A stretch of DNA of 64,000 nt from Apis mellifera (Eukaryota; Arthropoda; Insecta; Hymenoptera; Apidae): positions 7,484,289 through 7,548,288 of the forward strand of contig NC_037640.1 of assembly GCF_003254395.2 (NCBI RefSeq). Reading direction: 5' to 3'. Numbering within the stretch: the stretch's first letter is position 1; each line of letters opens with the position of its first letter. Positions 35,601 through 48,146 of the stretch are shown here, piece by piece. A model generated the notes under the pieces. That model searched no databases, was not told the DNA's origin, and worked only from the letters and a program-made list of their open reading frames with translations. The position numbers were made by a program, and so were the translations under genes.

Positions 35601-38600
35601 ATGGCAGATTAATGGATCTATCTGGCTCACCACGACAGTCATTTATCACGATTATCGTTCGCTTTGCTCGATACGAAAGCAATAATATCGCCTTATCGCC
35701 GGCCTCTATCGATCAACCATCGATTTCTGTTTTTACACGTCCACTCTACACGTACAATAATTTACCCGTTTCTTTCCCAGTGAAACTCTCCCAACTCGTT
35801 ACTTTAATTATCACTCCTTGTTAATTTATTTTATCATTATTACACAGGTAGAAAAAAAAAGAAGACACACGCAAAAAAGAAACCAAGCAACAAGTAAGCA
35901 AAAAATCCTTCCATTTCGCAAATTCCATTAAAATTCTTCGCTCGACAATTTCTCCCCCAATTGAATTGCCTAAAAATCCTGGTAACACGACTCCCCAACG
36001 ACGATAAAGACTTTCATAAATCGCTCGGAGAGCATCTTCTTGAAATCTCGAGCGAGATTCTCGTAGCATTTTGTCGGATGCTCGAGAGAGAAGGGAGACT
36101 AGAAGGAAGAGGATGAAAGAGGTAATCCAACACGCGGCTCGTCATTTTCCTCGAACGAGCGCCACGGCTCATAAACGGGAGGGGGATTTGCATGCAAAAG
36201 AATCGCGGAGGATCGAGGCCGGCGTGGACACCCACGTGCGGCGTGCCGTATCTCGGGCGGCCCGCGTAAATCATCTCCGTGATGAATGCGAGATCTATCT
36301 CGCCGCGTTTTCCCTGTAAATTTCAGGGGCGCGATGCACCGGGCAACGAGGCCTCCGCGAGGCGACGTGGGCGTGAATGGCGGGGATTCAACGGTAATGG
36401 ACACCGGGATCCTTTAAACACACGGATGTTTCGACGAGGAACCACCGAGGTTATTGTATCGTTAAGGATATCGTCAGGATTTTGAATTTTTAATCTTGGA
36501 AGTTGGCTGGTCGAGGAATTTGTCGTTTGAAGATCCACTGAATGGTAGTGATAAGAGACGTGATAATGGAACTCGTTTGGGAAACTTGAGGTGGTTTGAT
36601 GATGAGGAACTACCACTAGAGGCCAGAATGAGTTTTTAATCTTGATAAAAAAAAGAGAAAAACTCGAGCAGGATAAATGGCCTGGAGGAAGTAACAATGC
36701 TGGACTGTAATGTTGTAATTGCTACTTTTATCGGGGATGTTGGATGTGATTTAACGACACCGTTGATCGCGATGTTGGTGGTCTTGGTAGGAATATCTTA
36801 GGAAGATGCGAAGAATGATACAGTTTTCGAGTGTCAGGAGATAAATCAAAGGGTTCCAATCTTTGAGGACAAAAGAGAAATTTCCACGCTACATGTAAAA
36901 AAATATGACACTGGTGAATGATATAATTATCGTTCCCAAAACTGGAAAAATGTCACCTCGCTTTCGTTTCTTTCTTTTCCAAGGTTTTCGTATCTGGAAC
37001 CAACTTTCCAGACGAGAATTCCCAGAAGAAGATACGAAAGGAGTGTCCCAGCTCCACGCCAATTAAAACTTTTCGATTTTTGATTGAACAATTCATTTTT
37101 GTCTGAACAATTCACCTGTTACAAGCCACGTTTCGACGATTCATCGAGCTTGCAACCCTTCGAGAACGAGAACAAGAAATTGGCGTAAAAGCCAAGTGAT
37201 TTTTCGAGCGAAGCGCACACTTACTGTTTACAAAGGGTGTTGCAACAAGGGATATTCGTTTTATTCGAGATCATTCGGATTTGCATATAAATGGTAGAAG
37301 GAATTCCAAGGAATATGGCATTGTATAGTAGCGGTAAGTTGGTATGGTTGGCCGTATAGCAGAGCCGATGAGAATCTGAAATTTTCTCTTAAGTACTTTG
37401 CATGCGTGTGCATCGAGGCACGATCCTCTGCAGAAACCAAATATGAGTCCGGAAGGTCGACACCGGTCGGGTTATTACACGGTGGTTATTTTACCGTGAC
37501 AACTTGCCACGTCGAGAAATTCGTACGATGATCTTTTACTTTCGTATTAACATTTTAAATGTTTTAAAAGTAAACGCGAATCGAACAATGTCTTCGATAA
37601 TAAATTTTCCCTCGTTTTACTTTTTTCTTTTTTTTCTTATCATTATCGAGAAATACATAGCGTCCATCTTCAAACTTTTTCAAACTTTTGCCTTTAGTCA
37701 AAATGTCGATAAGCAATGGAAACTTTTTACTATAACCTGTAAAATTAACCAATAATAATACTCCTAAACAATATTTAAACGATATTATAAGATAGATAAT
37801 TACTTTGGAAATGTAATCAATTCTCAATTATAGAATATTTACTCGATAAAATGTACCATCTTTCAAAAATGATGGTTAAAAAAATCCTTAACAATCTTCC
37901 AAATTTATTATTTAACATCAAGACAATCATTCTTATTATCTATAACGTTTCCAACTTATGGGAATGAACGAATGGTGGAATAACTTTTGGGATGATTTTG
38001 GGAAAAATAAAACGCACGCTTGACTCGATTCGGATCCCGAGGACAGGAAGGAGGGCGCGGCTCTTCTTTCGACCGTCAAACGAGCCGCGACATTCGGCAA
38101 AAAATCGTCTGCCGAACTCGTTATAAGGACACCCATGAAAACCGGAGACGGCGTCGATAATGATTGATGTTTTTCTTCGCGATACGTCATCGTCGTCCGT
38201 TTAGGAAGTGAATCCTGGGTGCATCGCCTTGACGGCCGTCTCTCTCTTTCTCTCTCCTTCTCTTTCTCTCTTCTTTTCGTCTCGATCTCCGATCCAAGTC
38301 TCTCTGGTCTCGCGTCCTTCCCACGATTCCATTCCACAGGCGTAGAAAAATCCGCGGACTGGTCCTTGCCGCGGGCCTGTTTGATTACACGGGGTGTAAA
38401 ATGAACGGTGTTACAGATTAATATCTATAAAATTATACGAGTGAACGAGCACCGGGATGGCTGTTGCGCTTTAATAATGCACAGGTGGATTTTTTTGGTT
38501 CTCGGATGATGATCGGTTTATCCCCCTTGACAGGGAGGATCACCTTCGAGGAGAAGTTTAAGAAATAAATTTCTTAAGGGGGTTCAAGGCGCGTAAAAAT

Positions 38601-39586
38601 TCATCCAAGTGTTGTTAAGTTATTCGTGTCAAGTTATGAAAGGAAAGAAGAATAATCCTGTTACCTTTCTTCCCTCGATCCTTCGATCCTCGTTTATACA
38701 CTCGATATTTTTAATTCTATCCATTTTATTCTCTCTGTTTTGATCTTCCGTTTAGAAATGTGTAATTTCAATAAATTTTGGAATAATCCAAGAACGTTTC
38801 TGAAAGCTTTCTTCGCCTCGACTCACCTGGAATGTCGTTACACTGCAGGCGAATGAAATTGCAGTTCGAATTACAGGCAACAATGTAATAATGCATTATT
38901 AAAATAATTGTTTGATCGTTCCAGAACCAGCATCATATTCTCCTTATTACCTCTCTGCACCCTCGTTCTCCCTCCAATTCGATCCAACATTAATTGTTCC
39001 ACGGAATAGAAATTTTCCAAACCTCTTCCTGTTTTTATTAATAGCAAAGAAATTTTCAATTTCGATGCTAAGCAGATCGTGTTTTTCTTTTCTTTTTTTT
39101 GTTACGTATCTCGTTTTGGCGCGAGATCGTGTCTCCTTGGAAGGATTCTCTTCCCTGTACACGAAGCAGGCAACAGGCGACCTTCCAACGGTTGAAAAAA
39201 AGAAAAATCGACGCTTCGAAAGAAACGAGAGATTGCACTCACCAAGTCCTTGAGACGATCGTGCGCATGATCCCTTATTAACTCGTCAGTCTCTTCCGAA
39301 ATCCGACCTAAATATGGGATCCTCTTTCTCTCTTCATTAAAGATACGTAAGGCCAAATTGATTTCTGTTAAGATACTTTTCAAAACATCTACACGAATCG
39401 TTTAAGATTAATGGAAAATAAAAGTTGAAGTCTTCGAATCGAACGATTTAAATCATGGAAAGTTCACGATATTGAATTCTTTTAACTTGGAATTTAATCG
39501 AAATCATATTATATTACATTTCAATTATCTTGCGATGATCGTACATTTACATTTTTTTTTCTTCTCAACGTTCGAATCGCCTTTAA
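32664..39586. other. Non-coding stretch, no gene seen
   Basis: CpG-rich at 32680-32900, 33200-33900, 34100-34400, 36060-36420 and 38000-38240; AT-rich elsewhere. The longest frame of the window (33209-33895, plus, 228 codons) lies here but is rejected as coding. A 12 bp palindrome GCTCGCGCGAGC is at 33604-33615. CACGGT/ACCGTG form a 6 bp dyad near 37480-37498. A possible TATA word CATATAAATGG lies at about 37284. No RNA gene or mobile element is visible. Confidence 0.5.
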
Positions 39587-40162
39587 ATATTCATCCGATG
39601 CGTTAACAATAAAATAAATCAAACGAGACAGAAACGGCCAACAACTTCTACTTCTAATCTACTCATCAAATTTCTATCATATTTTAACCGCAACTCTTGA
39701 AGATTTTATATCCACTTTATCCTCAACTATTCATCCATTACTCCCACTCTACAGCACACTCCAACTTCCTCTTTCACCTTAATCTTCGTCGAAATCCTAT
39801 CATATTCCAACTTTCATAAAAATCGTACACAATCTACTTAACACCACGTAATTTTTCACGAAAATTATCACCCATTAAACATCCATCTAATACGTTATTG
39901 ATAAAATAAAATCGAACGAGAAAGAGAAACAGAGAGAGAGATAGAGAAGATAGAGAGACGATCAACAACATTATTCATCAAATTTCTACATATTCCAACA
40001 CGAAGAAGATTGTAAATCTACTTTACACCATGTTTACACAAACTCCTCAAATATTCTCATCCATTACTTCCAATTTTTTTTTTTTTTTTACGACAACTTC
40101 CTCTTTCACTTTAATCCTCCTTATCATATAAACATATATATAATTCCTATCATATTCCACTA
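39587..40162. repeat. Old two-copy duplication, unit ~225-285 bp
   Basis: Copy 1 (39587-39812) and copy 2 (39878-40162) share in order: ATCCATC/ATCCGAT, CGTTA..ATAAAATAAA(A)TC, AACGAGA, CAACAAC, CATCAAATTTCTA, TCATCCATTACT, ACTTCCTCTTTCAC, TTAATC and CTATCATATTCCA. Copy 2 is longer because of a (GA)n tract at 39918-39958 and a T-run at 40074-40089. No coding capacity. Confidence 0.75.
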
Positions 40163-41340
40163 CATTCCAACCGTGCAAGAATCCGTCCGTGTAAGAATCG
40201 CACAATCCGCTTTCTCCTCGCGTGTTTACACGCGAAAAAAAATAAACCTCGTCCCAAGATAATTGATATCCGGAACAACACCTTAATCCTTAATCCTATC
40301 GGTCGACAAACCTCACCCTCCCCCTCCCCCTCTCTTTCCATCGTTTCAATTAAGCCGAAACCAAGTCGAGCATTGTCCCGCCCGTTAACATCGATCCAAT
40401 AATCTCGATCTGAACGGCATTCCGCGGCATTGTCTCTGCCGACAACAATCACCCCACGAGCGACAATAGGAGGTCCGGCAGGAACGCATTTAACTGTAAC
40501 CAAGATCGGTTTTAGCCGATTATCGACGGGAGGCACGATGTGCCGTTTGTGCAACCGGTCCTACGCCGTCGTCCCGGTTGCAAGAGTGCAAGCCACGACC
40601 GTTAGACCTCGAGAGACCACGCGGGAACAGTTCTCTCAGCGTGGCCAGGCTTGAGCCGCGCCACGCCACGCCACACTATTCCAACAAACAAAGTTAATAA
40701 GCAATATCTGCCCGAGTGGCGGCTCTGCACAGCCGTTATATTTGTGTGTGTGTGTGTGTGCAACATAATGGTGCATGTGCAACGATCGGCGTTACAAGGA
40801 TTGGACGTTGCGGCACGCAAACTGGGGCTTCGTTACGCGTAAATCGTTCCAGCTCGATAAGGGACGAGGGGCGATGGCGGTGGGGGAGGGTTCGCCGTCC
40901 TCGAGGTGTTGCGCCGATCTCTCTCGCGCGAGTATACGTATTATACTCCATCCCTCTGGTTGATAACGGATCGAACGGATTGAACGGAGAGGGAAACGAG
41001 GTGTCGAGATTCCAGATTCGTTCGCTCCTCGTGTTTCAGGTTTAATTGCGTAACTCTCTCTCTCTTTTTCTCTTTTTCTCTTTCTCTGTGTTTGAAATTA
41101 AGAATTCCTTAAGAAAGACTCGAAACTCTTCCTACGGAACGGAGGGAAGAAAGGAAATTTGTTTTCGTTGATTTTTGTGAAGAAAGAAAATATCGACGAA
41201 TGATATTACGACGAGTGATGACGCTTATTAAGCGTTTGATAGCGTAATAAAATTACACGAAGAAATGCAAAGTATGAGACTTAGGAAATAAGTTGTTCAT
41301 TTATTATTCATTTTTGAACGTTCTAATGTCAGACGTAGAA
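40163..41340. other. Non-coding stretch, no gene seen
   Basis: CpG-rich at 40370-40670 and 40800-41000 with overlapping frames on both strands that resemble no family. The C-rich word at 40315-40335 has only three C-runs, so it does not meet the usual quadruplex pattern. Confidence 0.55.
40743..40760. repeat. (TG)9 microsatellite
   Basis: Nine TG units. Confidence 0.95.
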
Positions 41341-41342
41341 AG

Positions 41343-41360
41343 TATATATATATATATATA
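41343..41360. repeat. (TA)9 microsatellite
   Basis: Nine TA units followed by CACATATGTGTGTG. Confidence 0.93.
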
Positions 41361-41567
41361 CACATATGTGTGTGCTTTCAGCTTTATAACTAATAAATTT
41401 TAATACTTCCGTATAGTAATATTCCCTCTCTCATATCTTCATTGTGAAAGGATTAAAGAATTTAAATACCGCAGTTAAAATATGCCAAATAAGCGTCGTA
41501 AAAATTTTTTCATATGCATCTGCATTTCATTCATCCCTTGCTCTGTCAACAACCGAATAAAACGAAT

Positions 41568-41629
<62 letters not shown>
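41568..41629. repeat. (CA)n(TA)n microsatellite, ~60 bp
   Basis: A short CACACA lead passes into about 26 TA units, the longest simple repeat in the window. It generates the poly(Ile-Tyr) strings in both overlapping frames, which are therefore not genes. Confidence 0.97.
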
Positions 41630-41631
<2 letters not shown>

Positions 41632-42001
41632 GTCGTAAAAATCACGAGAACACGGAGAATACCGTCTAAAAAAATATCGTAAAAGCATTCCAGCTACTTT
41701 CGGATAATTACGATTTACGTTCGTTGTTCGAGAAAGAGAGAGAATTGGAGAGGTGTGAGTGCACATGATGGAGAGATAATCGGGTTTGACATTGGTGCGT
41801 TTGATCGGTCGGCTGATTAATGAGAAGCGACTCGAGATCGGAGGCTCGTTGAGCGAAGGCGTTCGCGGGATCGATGATCCCTCTGTTTTGTTTCATTGTG
41901 AGGATTTAACGATTGTTAGAGGGACGGTGTAGGTATATACTTGGTAACTTGTCAGGAATAATACGGGGTAATTGCTATTTATGACGCGGGGATCACGGGA
42001 G

Positions 42002-42110
42002 TTGCGTAAACACCGCGGCGTTCGTAAACACCTCGGAACAGCGTAATTACTTCACACGATTCCATTGTAACAGCGACAATTGCTCTCACACCTGTCCAAT
42101 GATTGCGCCA
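42002..42110. promoter_or_regulatory. Forkhead/homeodomain/E-box word cluster
   Basis: GTAAACACC occurs twice within 20 bp (about 42006 and 42025), matching the forkhead core GTAAACA. A GTAATTA word (about 42043), an ATTGTAACAGCGACAAT dyad (about 42064-42080; ATTGT and ACAAT are Sox-type cores) and CACCTG (about 42090) follow. The density of distinct core words in about 110 bp suggests an enhancer; function is inference. Confidence 0.3.
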
Positions 42111-42724
42111 ATATTCGCCCGAACATCCTGCCAACCGACCTCCTGATCGAACACCGAAATCTCTCTCCCTTTCTCTCTCGAAGCAATTTTAATTCTCATC
42201 ATTGTTCGACGTATCGTTAAATACTTCTTGAATCTCTCTACTTGAATCTACAGACTGTAGAGATATTAGGAAACTGATCGAGACATAAATAATTCTGAAA
42301 ATTCGAAATACTCGAAGCTTCTGAAAAATATGCAAGTTCGAGACACGTTCGAGATTTCAAAATGGTAAAAAAAAAAAGGAAAAATACAAAAATACGGGTG
42401 AAAAAGGAAGGAAAAGACGGATAGAGAAAATCGGCAGCGATATAGGAGGGAGTCCGGGCGAAGTGAGCGAGGTCCGCGAGAGTGATTGTAGTTATCCGCT
42501 CGGTACACGGACGGTACACGCTCGCGTCGAGTGGTAGGCTCGAATAGTTAAAGGAACGACGCGGATGGCAGGGAGTGAAAGGCCCACGCCCGTGCCTCGG
42601 GCACCTCGGCAAGGGCGACTGGCCCCTCAGCACGCGCGCGTACCCGCACAGAGACACTCACCTACTCACGTACACGTGCTGGCACACGTGCAACAGGCCA
42701 TCCACGAACTCGGCCGCGAGCTCC

Positions 42725-42742
42725 TCTCTCTCTCTCTCTCTC
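42725..42742. repeat. (TC)n microsatellite
   Basis: Nine TC units in a CpG-rich stretch. Confidence 0.9.
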
Positions 42743-42801
42743 CTCTTTGCCCTCTTTCTCCCTCCCTCGATCGCCGTTCTCCGATCCCAGAATCCCAGAG
42801 T

Positions 42802-42823
42802 TCTCTCTCTCTCTCTCTCTCTC
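42802..42823. repeat. (TC)n microsatellite
   Basis: Eleven TC units, 60 bp right of the previous one. Confidence 0.9.
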
Positions 42824-43976
42824 GTTACGAGCCACATCTGTGCGCCCTCTATCCTCCTCCTCCTCCATTTTCGCACGTGTATCGTACGAGGTTATATTTT
42901 ATTAACGCTCCTCGATTTTTCCTGGCTCCGGCCGAAACTGCTCGCCTCTTTTTACGACCTTACCCGCGCGGACGGATTAAATAATAGCGGCGAATATACG
43001 GCGCTTCTTTCTTTCTTTCGGGTGAATGTTGCCGGTTACTGCTCGGTTACGTGGGACGGTCGCGGCTGCGGTCGTAAATGATGCTCTTTTGTAAGTTCGT
43101 ATGACAGTGAAAGGGAGATTTGCGCGGATTGTGTCGATGCCGCGGTTAAGCAGATTCGGGCGTAGTTGCGGTGTGGCCGGGCCTCGGTTAATGCATTCGA
43201 TCGAAATCATCAATCGACCATTGCGCAACCAACGCTATCGGATTATTATACCGCAGATTCCGACACCGACTGTTCCATTTGTCGCTCTCGACGACAATGT
43301 GTCTCCTCTTAGGATGGATTTGAGATTTCGATCGAACTTTTCGATTCGGGATCGTCATCGCTACGAGACGTTCTTTGTTATATATATATATGTGTCGAGG
43401 ATATCGAATAAAGGCTCTAGGAAACTTTGCACAACCACCGCTCGAAGCAATTCATCTGCATAGCGGAGTTTCATTCAAGCGATCTTAACCGCTCGACTTA
43501 AAGAAATTCCAACATTCCAACGTCTATCTATTCAACTCTAAAAAGCGCACGAGGATCCGAGGATCAGTTTTCCAACGAGTTTTCATTACTCGATACCTTG
43601 CGTAATCCTCTTTCTCTCTCTCTTTCTCGCATGTACGTCTGGCCACCGATGCTCGATGACGTAATCGTACCCTTTAAGCCGAGTCGACGGAGATGGATCA
43701 CGGCCGAGGGGAACGGAAAAGCACGAGGCGGAGGGAGGAGCGCGTTAAAAGCGGGCACAAAACTGTACACAAGCTTCCCAGCAGATGCGCCGATCGGGAG
43801 TTTGCGCAATGAGGGAGCAGAAGACGCCCGATGTTCACGTAGCTCGATCGCGCGGAAAGGCGAAGAGGACACGTTCCCAAGCCGTATTCCGATCCTATAT
43901 AATGCAGTCGTCCCGTCCGTCCCGGTTTAACCCGTTACCGCGTTCCAGCAAAAATCCAGACGCGCTTCTTACCGCT

Positions 43977-43994
43977 TCTCTCTCTCTCTCTCTC
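43977..43994. repeat. (TC)n microsatellite
   Basis: Nine TC units. Confidence 0.9.
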
Positions 43995-44765
43995 CACGTA
44001 ATCGTGGATCACATCCGGATCGATGGATCGGTCGCCGCGCCCTCGTTAGCATATCGATCGAAATCCAGGGACGGCCAATTTTTCTACGTCCGTCTATGAC
44101 AGAATCCGATCGTTTATACATCGATATATATATGGATTGTAATGGATCGTTGTTGAGCTCCCTAATGATCTCTCTCGAAACGATCGAATTTTTTCTCAAT
44201 CGTCTGCCAGTCTTGCGACAGTTGGAAGGGGAACGGATTCGATTTTGGAATGTATTTTTCAAGGTGATTTCGAAGATGCGGAGGAAACGACGCTCTACGG
44301 AAAATAAAGTAAGAGTTAGCCATGTTTTTCTTTTTTTCGAAACGATAAAGGCGAGCGACTTTATTCGTAAAACGAAGGGAAGCGATTTAGCTGGAGCGTG
44401 GATTTGAAAATAATCGAGAACAGGAGTTTCGAGGATGTTGGAGAGACTCGTTCGGGTAACGAGTTACTTGTTTACAAGGAACAATCCAATTTTGCAATAC
44501 GTTGGAACAATGAAGGCGAGTGACTACCGCCACATTTGCAAGCTAATGTATAAAACCGATTATAGATCACGGATATGAAAATGATTCTTTCAAGGCGCCT
44601 CTTACTATATATCTCGTCCCGAGATGGTGGAAGACCTCATTTTTTTCTTCTTCTTCTTCTTCTTTTTTTGCACGATCAAGCGTTGACCACGTTTTCACGC
44701 GTGCCTCGAAGATCGATCGATCGAAAGCAGAGAAAGAGGGACGAAGGGAGGAGGAAGGGGGGGGA

Positions 44766-44786
44766 GATCGATCGATCGATCGATCG
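44766..44786. repeat. (GATC)5 tetranucleotide repeat
   Basis: Five GATC units, self-complementary, preceded by a G-rich purine tract (44738-44765). Confidence 0.93.
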
Positions 44787-44883
44787 GAGATCCTTGATCG
44801 CCGGGGGCGTCCAGACCAGGAGGTAGCACGGCCGATCACGGATGAGAGTGGGTGGAGCCGTAGCATCGTTGCTCAACGAGAAA

Positions 44884-44908
44884 GAGAGAGAGAGAGAGAG
44901 AAAGAGAG
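44884..44908. repeat. (GA)n microsatellite
   Basis: About 12 GA units with one AAAG interruption. Confidence 0.9.
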
Positions 44909-44909
44909 A

Positions 44910-47900
44910 CGATGTCCTCGAGAGTTATCTCGATAAGAAAGGCCATCCTAAGGACACGCCTGGCTCCGAGAGAAGGAGCCGGATAACGATCGAACATCGT
45001 CTCGCTCGGCTCGTATCGGCACCGATGCTCGATTTCCAAACGTTGCCACCGAAACAATCGTTCGTCTCGTTTCGCGTGTCTCGTGATACGCATCGACTTC
45101 ATCTTCGAATCAGGCCGTGAGATGACGAATGCACAGAACGAATGAAAATTTAATCAATTACTTTAATTTATTGAAACGTAATCGCCAATAATTATAACGA
45201 TCGAATGTTGTATGAAAAAGCGGATGAATGCTTTTCAAGTATTTTATTAAGTGATTGCTTGACAAAGAGCAGAGATTTTTAACCGGTTACTTTTTGGACA
45301 ATAAAATTTACATTTTACGGAAGAGTTATCTCTGCACGCGTTTCTTTCCATTCGTTTGAAAAAATTGAAAGAGCGTTGTTTGTAATTGGATAAAAATTGG
45401 AAGAAGAATCGTCCAATCTAACGCTTAAGTTAATAACATTGGATTAGATTCGTTTTAAATAAATCAACATATAGGAGCCAGGCCGTGTCCCCGTTGTCCA
45501 TCGCGACGAAGACTTACGGCTAAGCCGCCGAGGATGCCGTTACGCTTCCGCTTAAGGATCAGCTAATGCCGGCCATCCGTCTCTCGTTCCAATCCGCGAA
45601 TTCATTCGTCTGTGACCGTCAACGAGGTCGTTCGTGCGTCAAACGAAGCAGAAGGTAACGATCCAGCCAGGTAATAGTCGTGTCGGATGCAAAACACGTC
45701 CATCTTCGATCACGATATCGGATCGTTTAAAACGCGATATAAGAAAGGTATAAAAAAAAAAAGAAAAGAAAAAAGGAGGAGAAGAGGAAACCAGTTCGAT
45801 ATATATATATGTACAGTGGTAATAAAAAATATTTACATACTAATTAATACCATTTGCATACTAATTATATCAAGTTTCGTATCGATATTTGATATTTTTA
45901 TGCGAAGAATTTCGTTAAGAAGCGAGGGTGAAATAAATAAGGAGAATTAAAATTCCGTACAATTATTTCTTTTACAACAATACATTTATCCTGTTATATT
46001 TAATTAGCGTGCAAAACGTTGTTTCAATTTTTCGTTTTGCACTTTTCAATTCTTCACTTTTATCGCGTTGTTTGTTAAAATGTTTCCTTTCTCTTTCTTT
46101 TTTCTCTCTCTTCGTATTAAAGATTTACTGAAACGTGACGGAGCAAAGTGACGATATATATTTAACGGACGAAAAAAACAGATTTTCACCTCCGCTCGAA
46201 CGTCCATATTCAATTTCATAATATCATAAATTCGATATAAATTCATCGATACTTTACGGTACGATAGAAATAACAATCGCGATAAATAATCAAAACTTTT
46301 TCAATTCGATCCTCATCGTTTCCTCGATACGACGAGGTTTCACGACGAGAGAACACCTCTTACGTAAAAGAAAAAAAAAAAAAAAAAGAAGGACGTAGAA
46401 ACGAGCGATCTTCGACTTCGGGCGGGTTTATAAATCGCCGATTGTGTATCGTCACGGGCGAAACAGGTGGCGAAAAGGTCCTCTTATCACCGGCGTTAAG
46501 CCCTCGTTAACTTTCAGCCAGAAACGTTTAACAGCGATAATCTTCTCCTCGCGCTCTCCTCGAGCGGAGAGGATATCGAAACGTGGGATCGAGCAGACGC
46601 GACCCAGACGAATTCCGATCCACGAGATCGATACGAGAGAGGAGCCCATCTGCTCGATCGGCTCCGCCTCGTCCTCGTCCGAGGAAGTAACGGAACACTG
46701 TCCACCGGAATCCTTAAGTGATTCTCCCTCCCTCGATGGATCGTTGATCCCTGGAAATGTAGATCACCGATCGTTCGCCATTAGAATGCCTATTATGCCG
46801 ATACGATTCGTCCACCGTATCGGCATGGACGGGGTTTGGTAGAGCGCTGCAGGTGGACCGCTTTCGAGATTGAAGAAGAAAGCGTTAGATTATTTTTAAT
46901 TTGGAACATCGAAAAAATACTTGCGTACTTCGATTTCTCTGGAAAGAAACTTTTTGTCGAGCAACGATTACGTGATTAATGCGATGTGTGTGTGTGTTTT
47001 TTTGTTGTACGCGGAAACAAAGTGTTGTAATATAAAATGTATAGGTAAAAAAAAGAAAAGAGGACTGGTACGTAGAATGGAAGAATCGAAGAATTCGGGG
47101 AAAAGATTTTGTTGAAATAACATTTATGAAAGTAATTTTGAAACGTTTTGTCGATCGTATAAAAATATCCATGAATTAATTAAGTGGAATTAATTATGTG
47201 CAAATATCAATATTAATTTTGTACCTGTACATTTATAATAATTACAAAAACAAAAATTTAATTAGTATCTATCTAGCATGTAAATTGATTGATATAAATT
47301 GACATGTAAATCTTACCTATCGTTATGTAAAATTCATCAATTTTCTTTCATCGGAACGTCGATCGGATAATCGATCGCAATTTTTTTTTTCCCTCTAAAT
47401 TGCTTTTCTTGCTCGAGTTTTTGCTGATCTGAGTTGCGATCGAGCGACGATTCGACATCATCGAATTTTTCAAGGAACGGGAAACGGCAGATTACGATAT
47501 CACGTGGATTATGCACAAGGAATATATATATTAGAACGAAAAAATAAATATAAAAAAAAAATAATGTCATTCCATTTACCCGAAGGAATACAAAGATTGG
47601 AAGTACAGGTGTCATCGTCGCTCGCATCGTCGTTCTAACTTGTTCCAACTTGCTGTTATTCGATCGCTGCGTCACCTAATGATCGTGAAAAAATTATTAT
47701 TCAATTAATCGAGCGGATGTTGAGCAATTTCTCGAGAAATAATTATCGAATATCAAAGTGGAATAAAAGTAAGAGAGATTGAAGATGTGTAAGATGTGTC
47801 GTTGTATCATTTGCGTGACAAACACTGTATATTTATCGCATTCTCGTAAGAAAAAAAAAAATGTTTTAATAACACATAATAACATAATTTTAATCGCACA

Positions 47901-48043
47901 ATTATCACAGCTAGATAGATAGTCGCATATATATTATTCTCCAATCGGTAATCAATGCTTCTTCAATTTGCATAAAAGTGCGCTAACAGCAGACAACATC
48001 TTCCAATCTTCTATTTAATATTTCAAAATTACAAAAAGGTAAT
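44910..48043. other. Non-coding stretch, no gene seen
   Basis: 45480-45670 is a repeat-free, GC-richer island with a minus-strand donor word (GCC|GTAAGT at about 45511-45519) but no open exon upstream. 46400-46850 is CpG-rich with a strong hairpin. 46371-46387 is A17. 46880-48040 is AT-rich and featureless. No family recognised in any frame. Confidence 0.5.
46795..46826. other. Perfect 11 bp hairpin
   Basis: ATGCCGATACG (46795-46805) and CGTATCGGCAT (46816-46826) are exact reverse complements around a 10-base loop, extendable by two G-U pairs as RNA. It is the longest perfect short-range inverted repeat I found. It is too short for a standard microRNA precursor; a dimeric protein site or an RNA stem-loop are both possible. 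Confidence 0.55.
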
Positions 48044-48146
48044 TTTCTTCGATATTTCAATGTATCTGCCGCAAGAAATATATATATAAGAAACATCATC
48101 TTCTCAAGATCATCGCAAGAATAAATTCATCCCCTTTTACGATATT
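48044..48146. repeat. Direct repeat, left copy (103 bp)
   Basis: Matches 49209-49319 from TTTCTTCGATATTTCAATG through CATCCCCTTTT. The only differences I see are four extra TA units in the right copy and one A/G change near the right end. The flanks differ on both sides, so the boundaries are sharp. Confidence 0.95.

Larger units (their letters stand above)
41630..44640. other. Non-coding stretch, no gene seen
   Basis: 41990-42110 has a forkhead/E-box word cluster (listed separately). 42430-43080 is CpG-rich with frames of up to 168 codons on both strands that run through (TC)n tracts and resemble no known protein. 43090-44420 has no feature I can name beyond short TC and TA tracts. Confidence 0.5.

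Noticed and set aside
40315..40335. C-rich tract as a quadruplex
   Set aside because: Only three C-runs; the canonical pattern needs four.
41482..41766. Frames with poly(Ile-Tyr)
   Set aside because: Direct translation of the (TA)n microsatellite on both strands.
42575..43081. 168-codon plus frame and overlapping 139-codon frame
   Set aside because: Both run through two (TC)n microsatellites, giving Ser-Leu runs; opposed minus frames are open over the same DNA.
45500..45560. Minus-strand exon ending at GCC|GTAAGT
   Set aside because: The donor is good but all frames close within about 50 bp upstream and there is no convincing acceptor.
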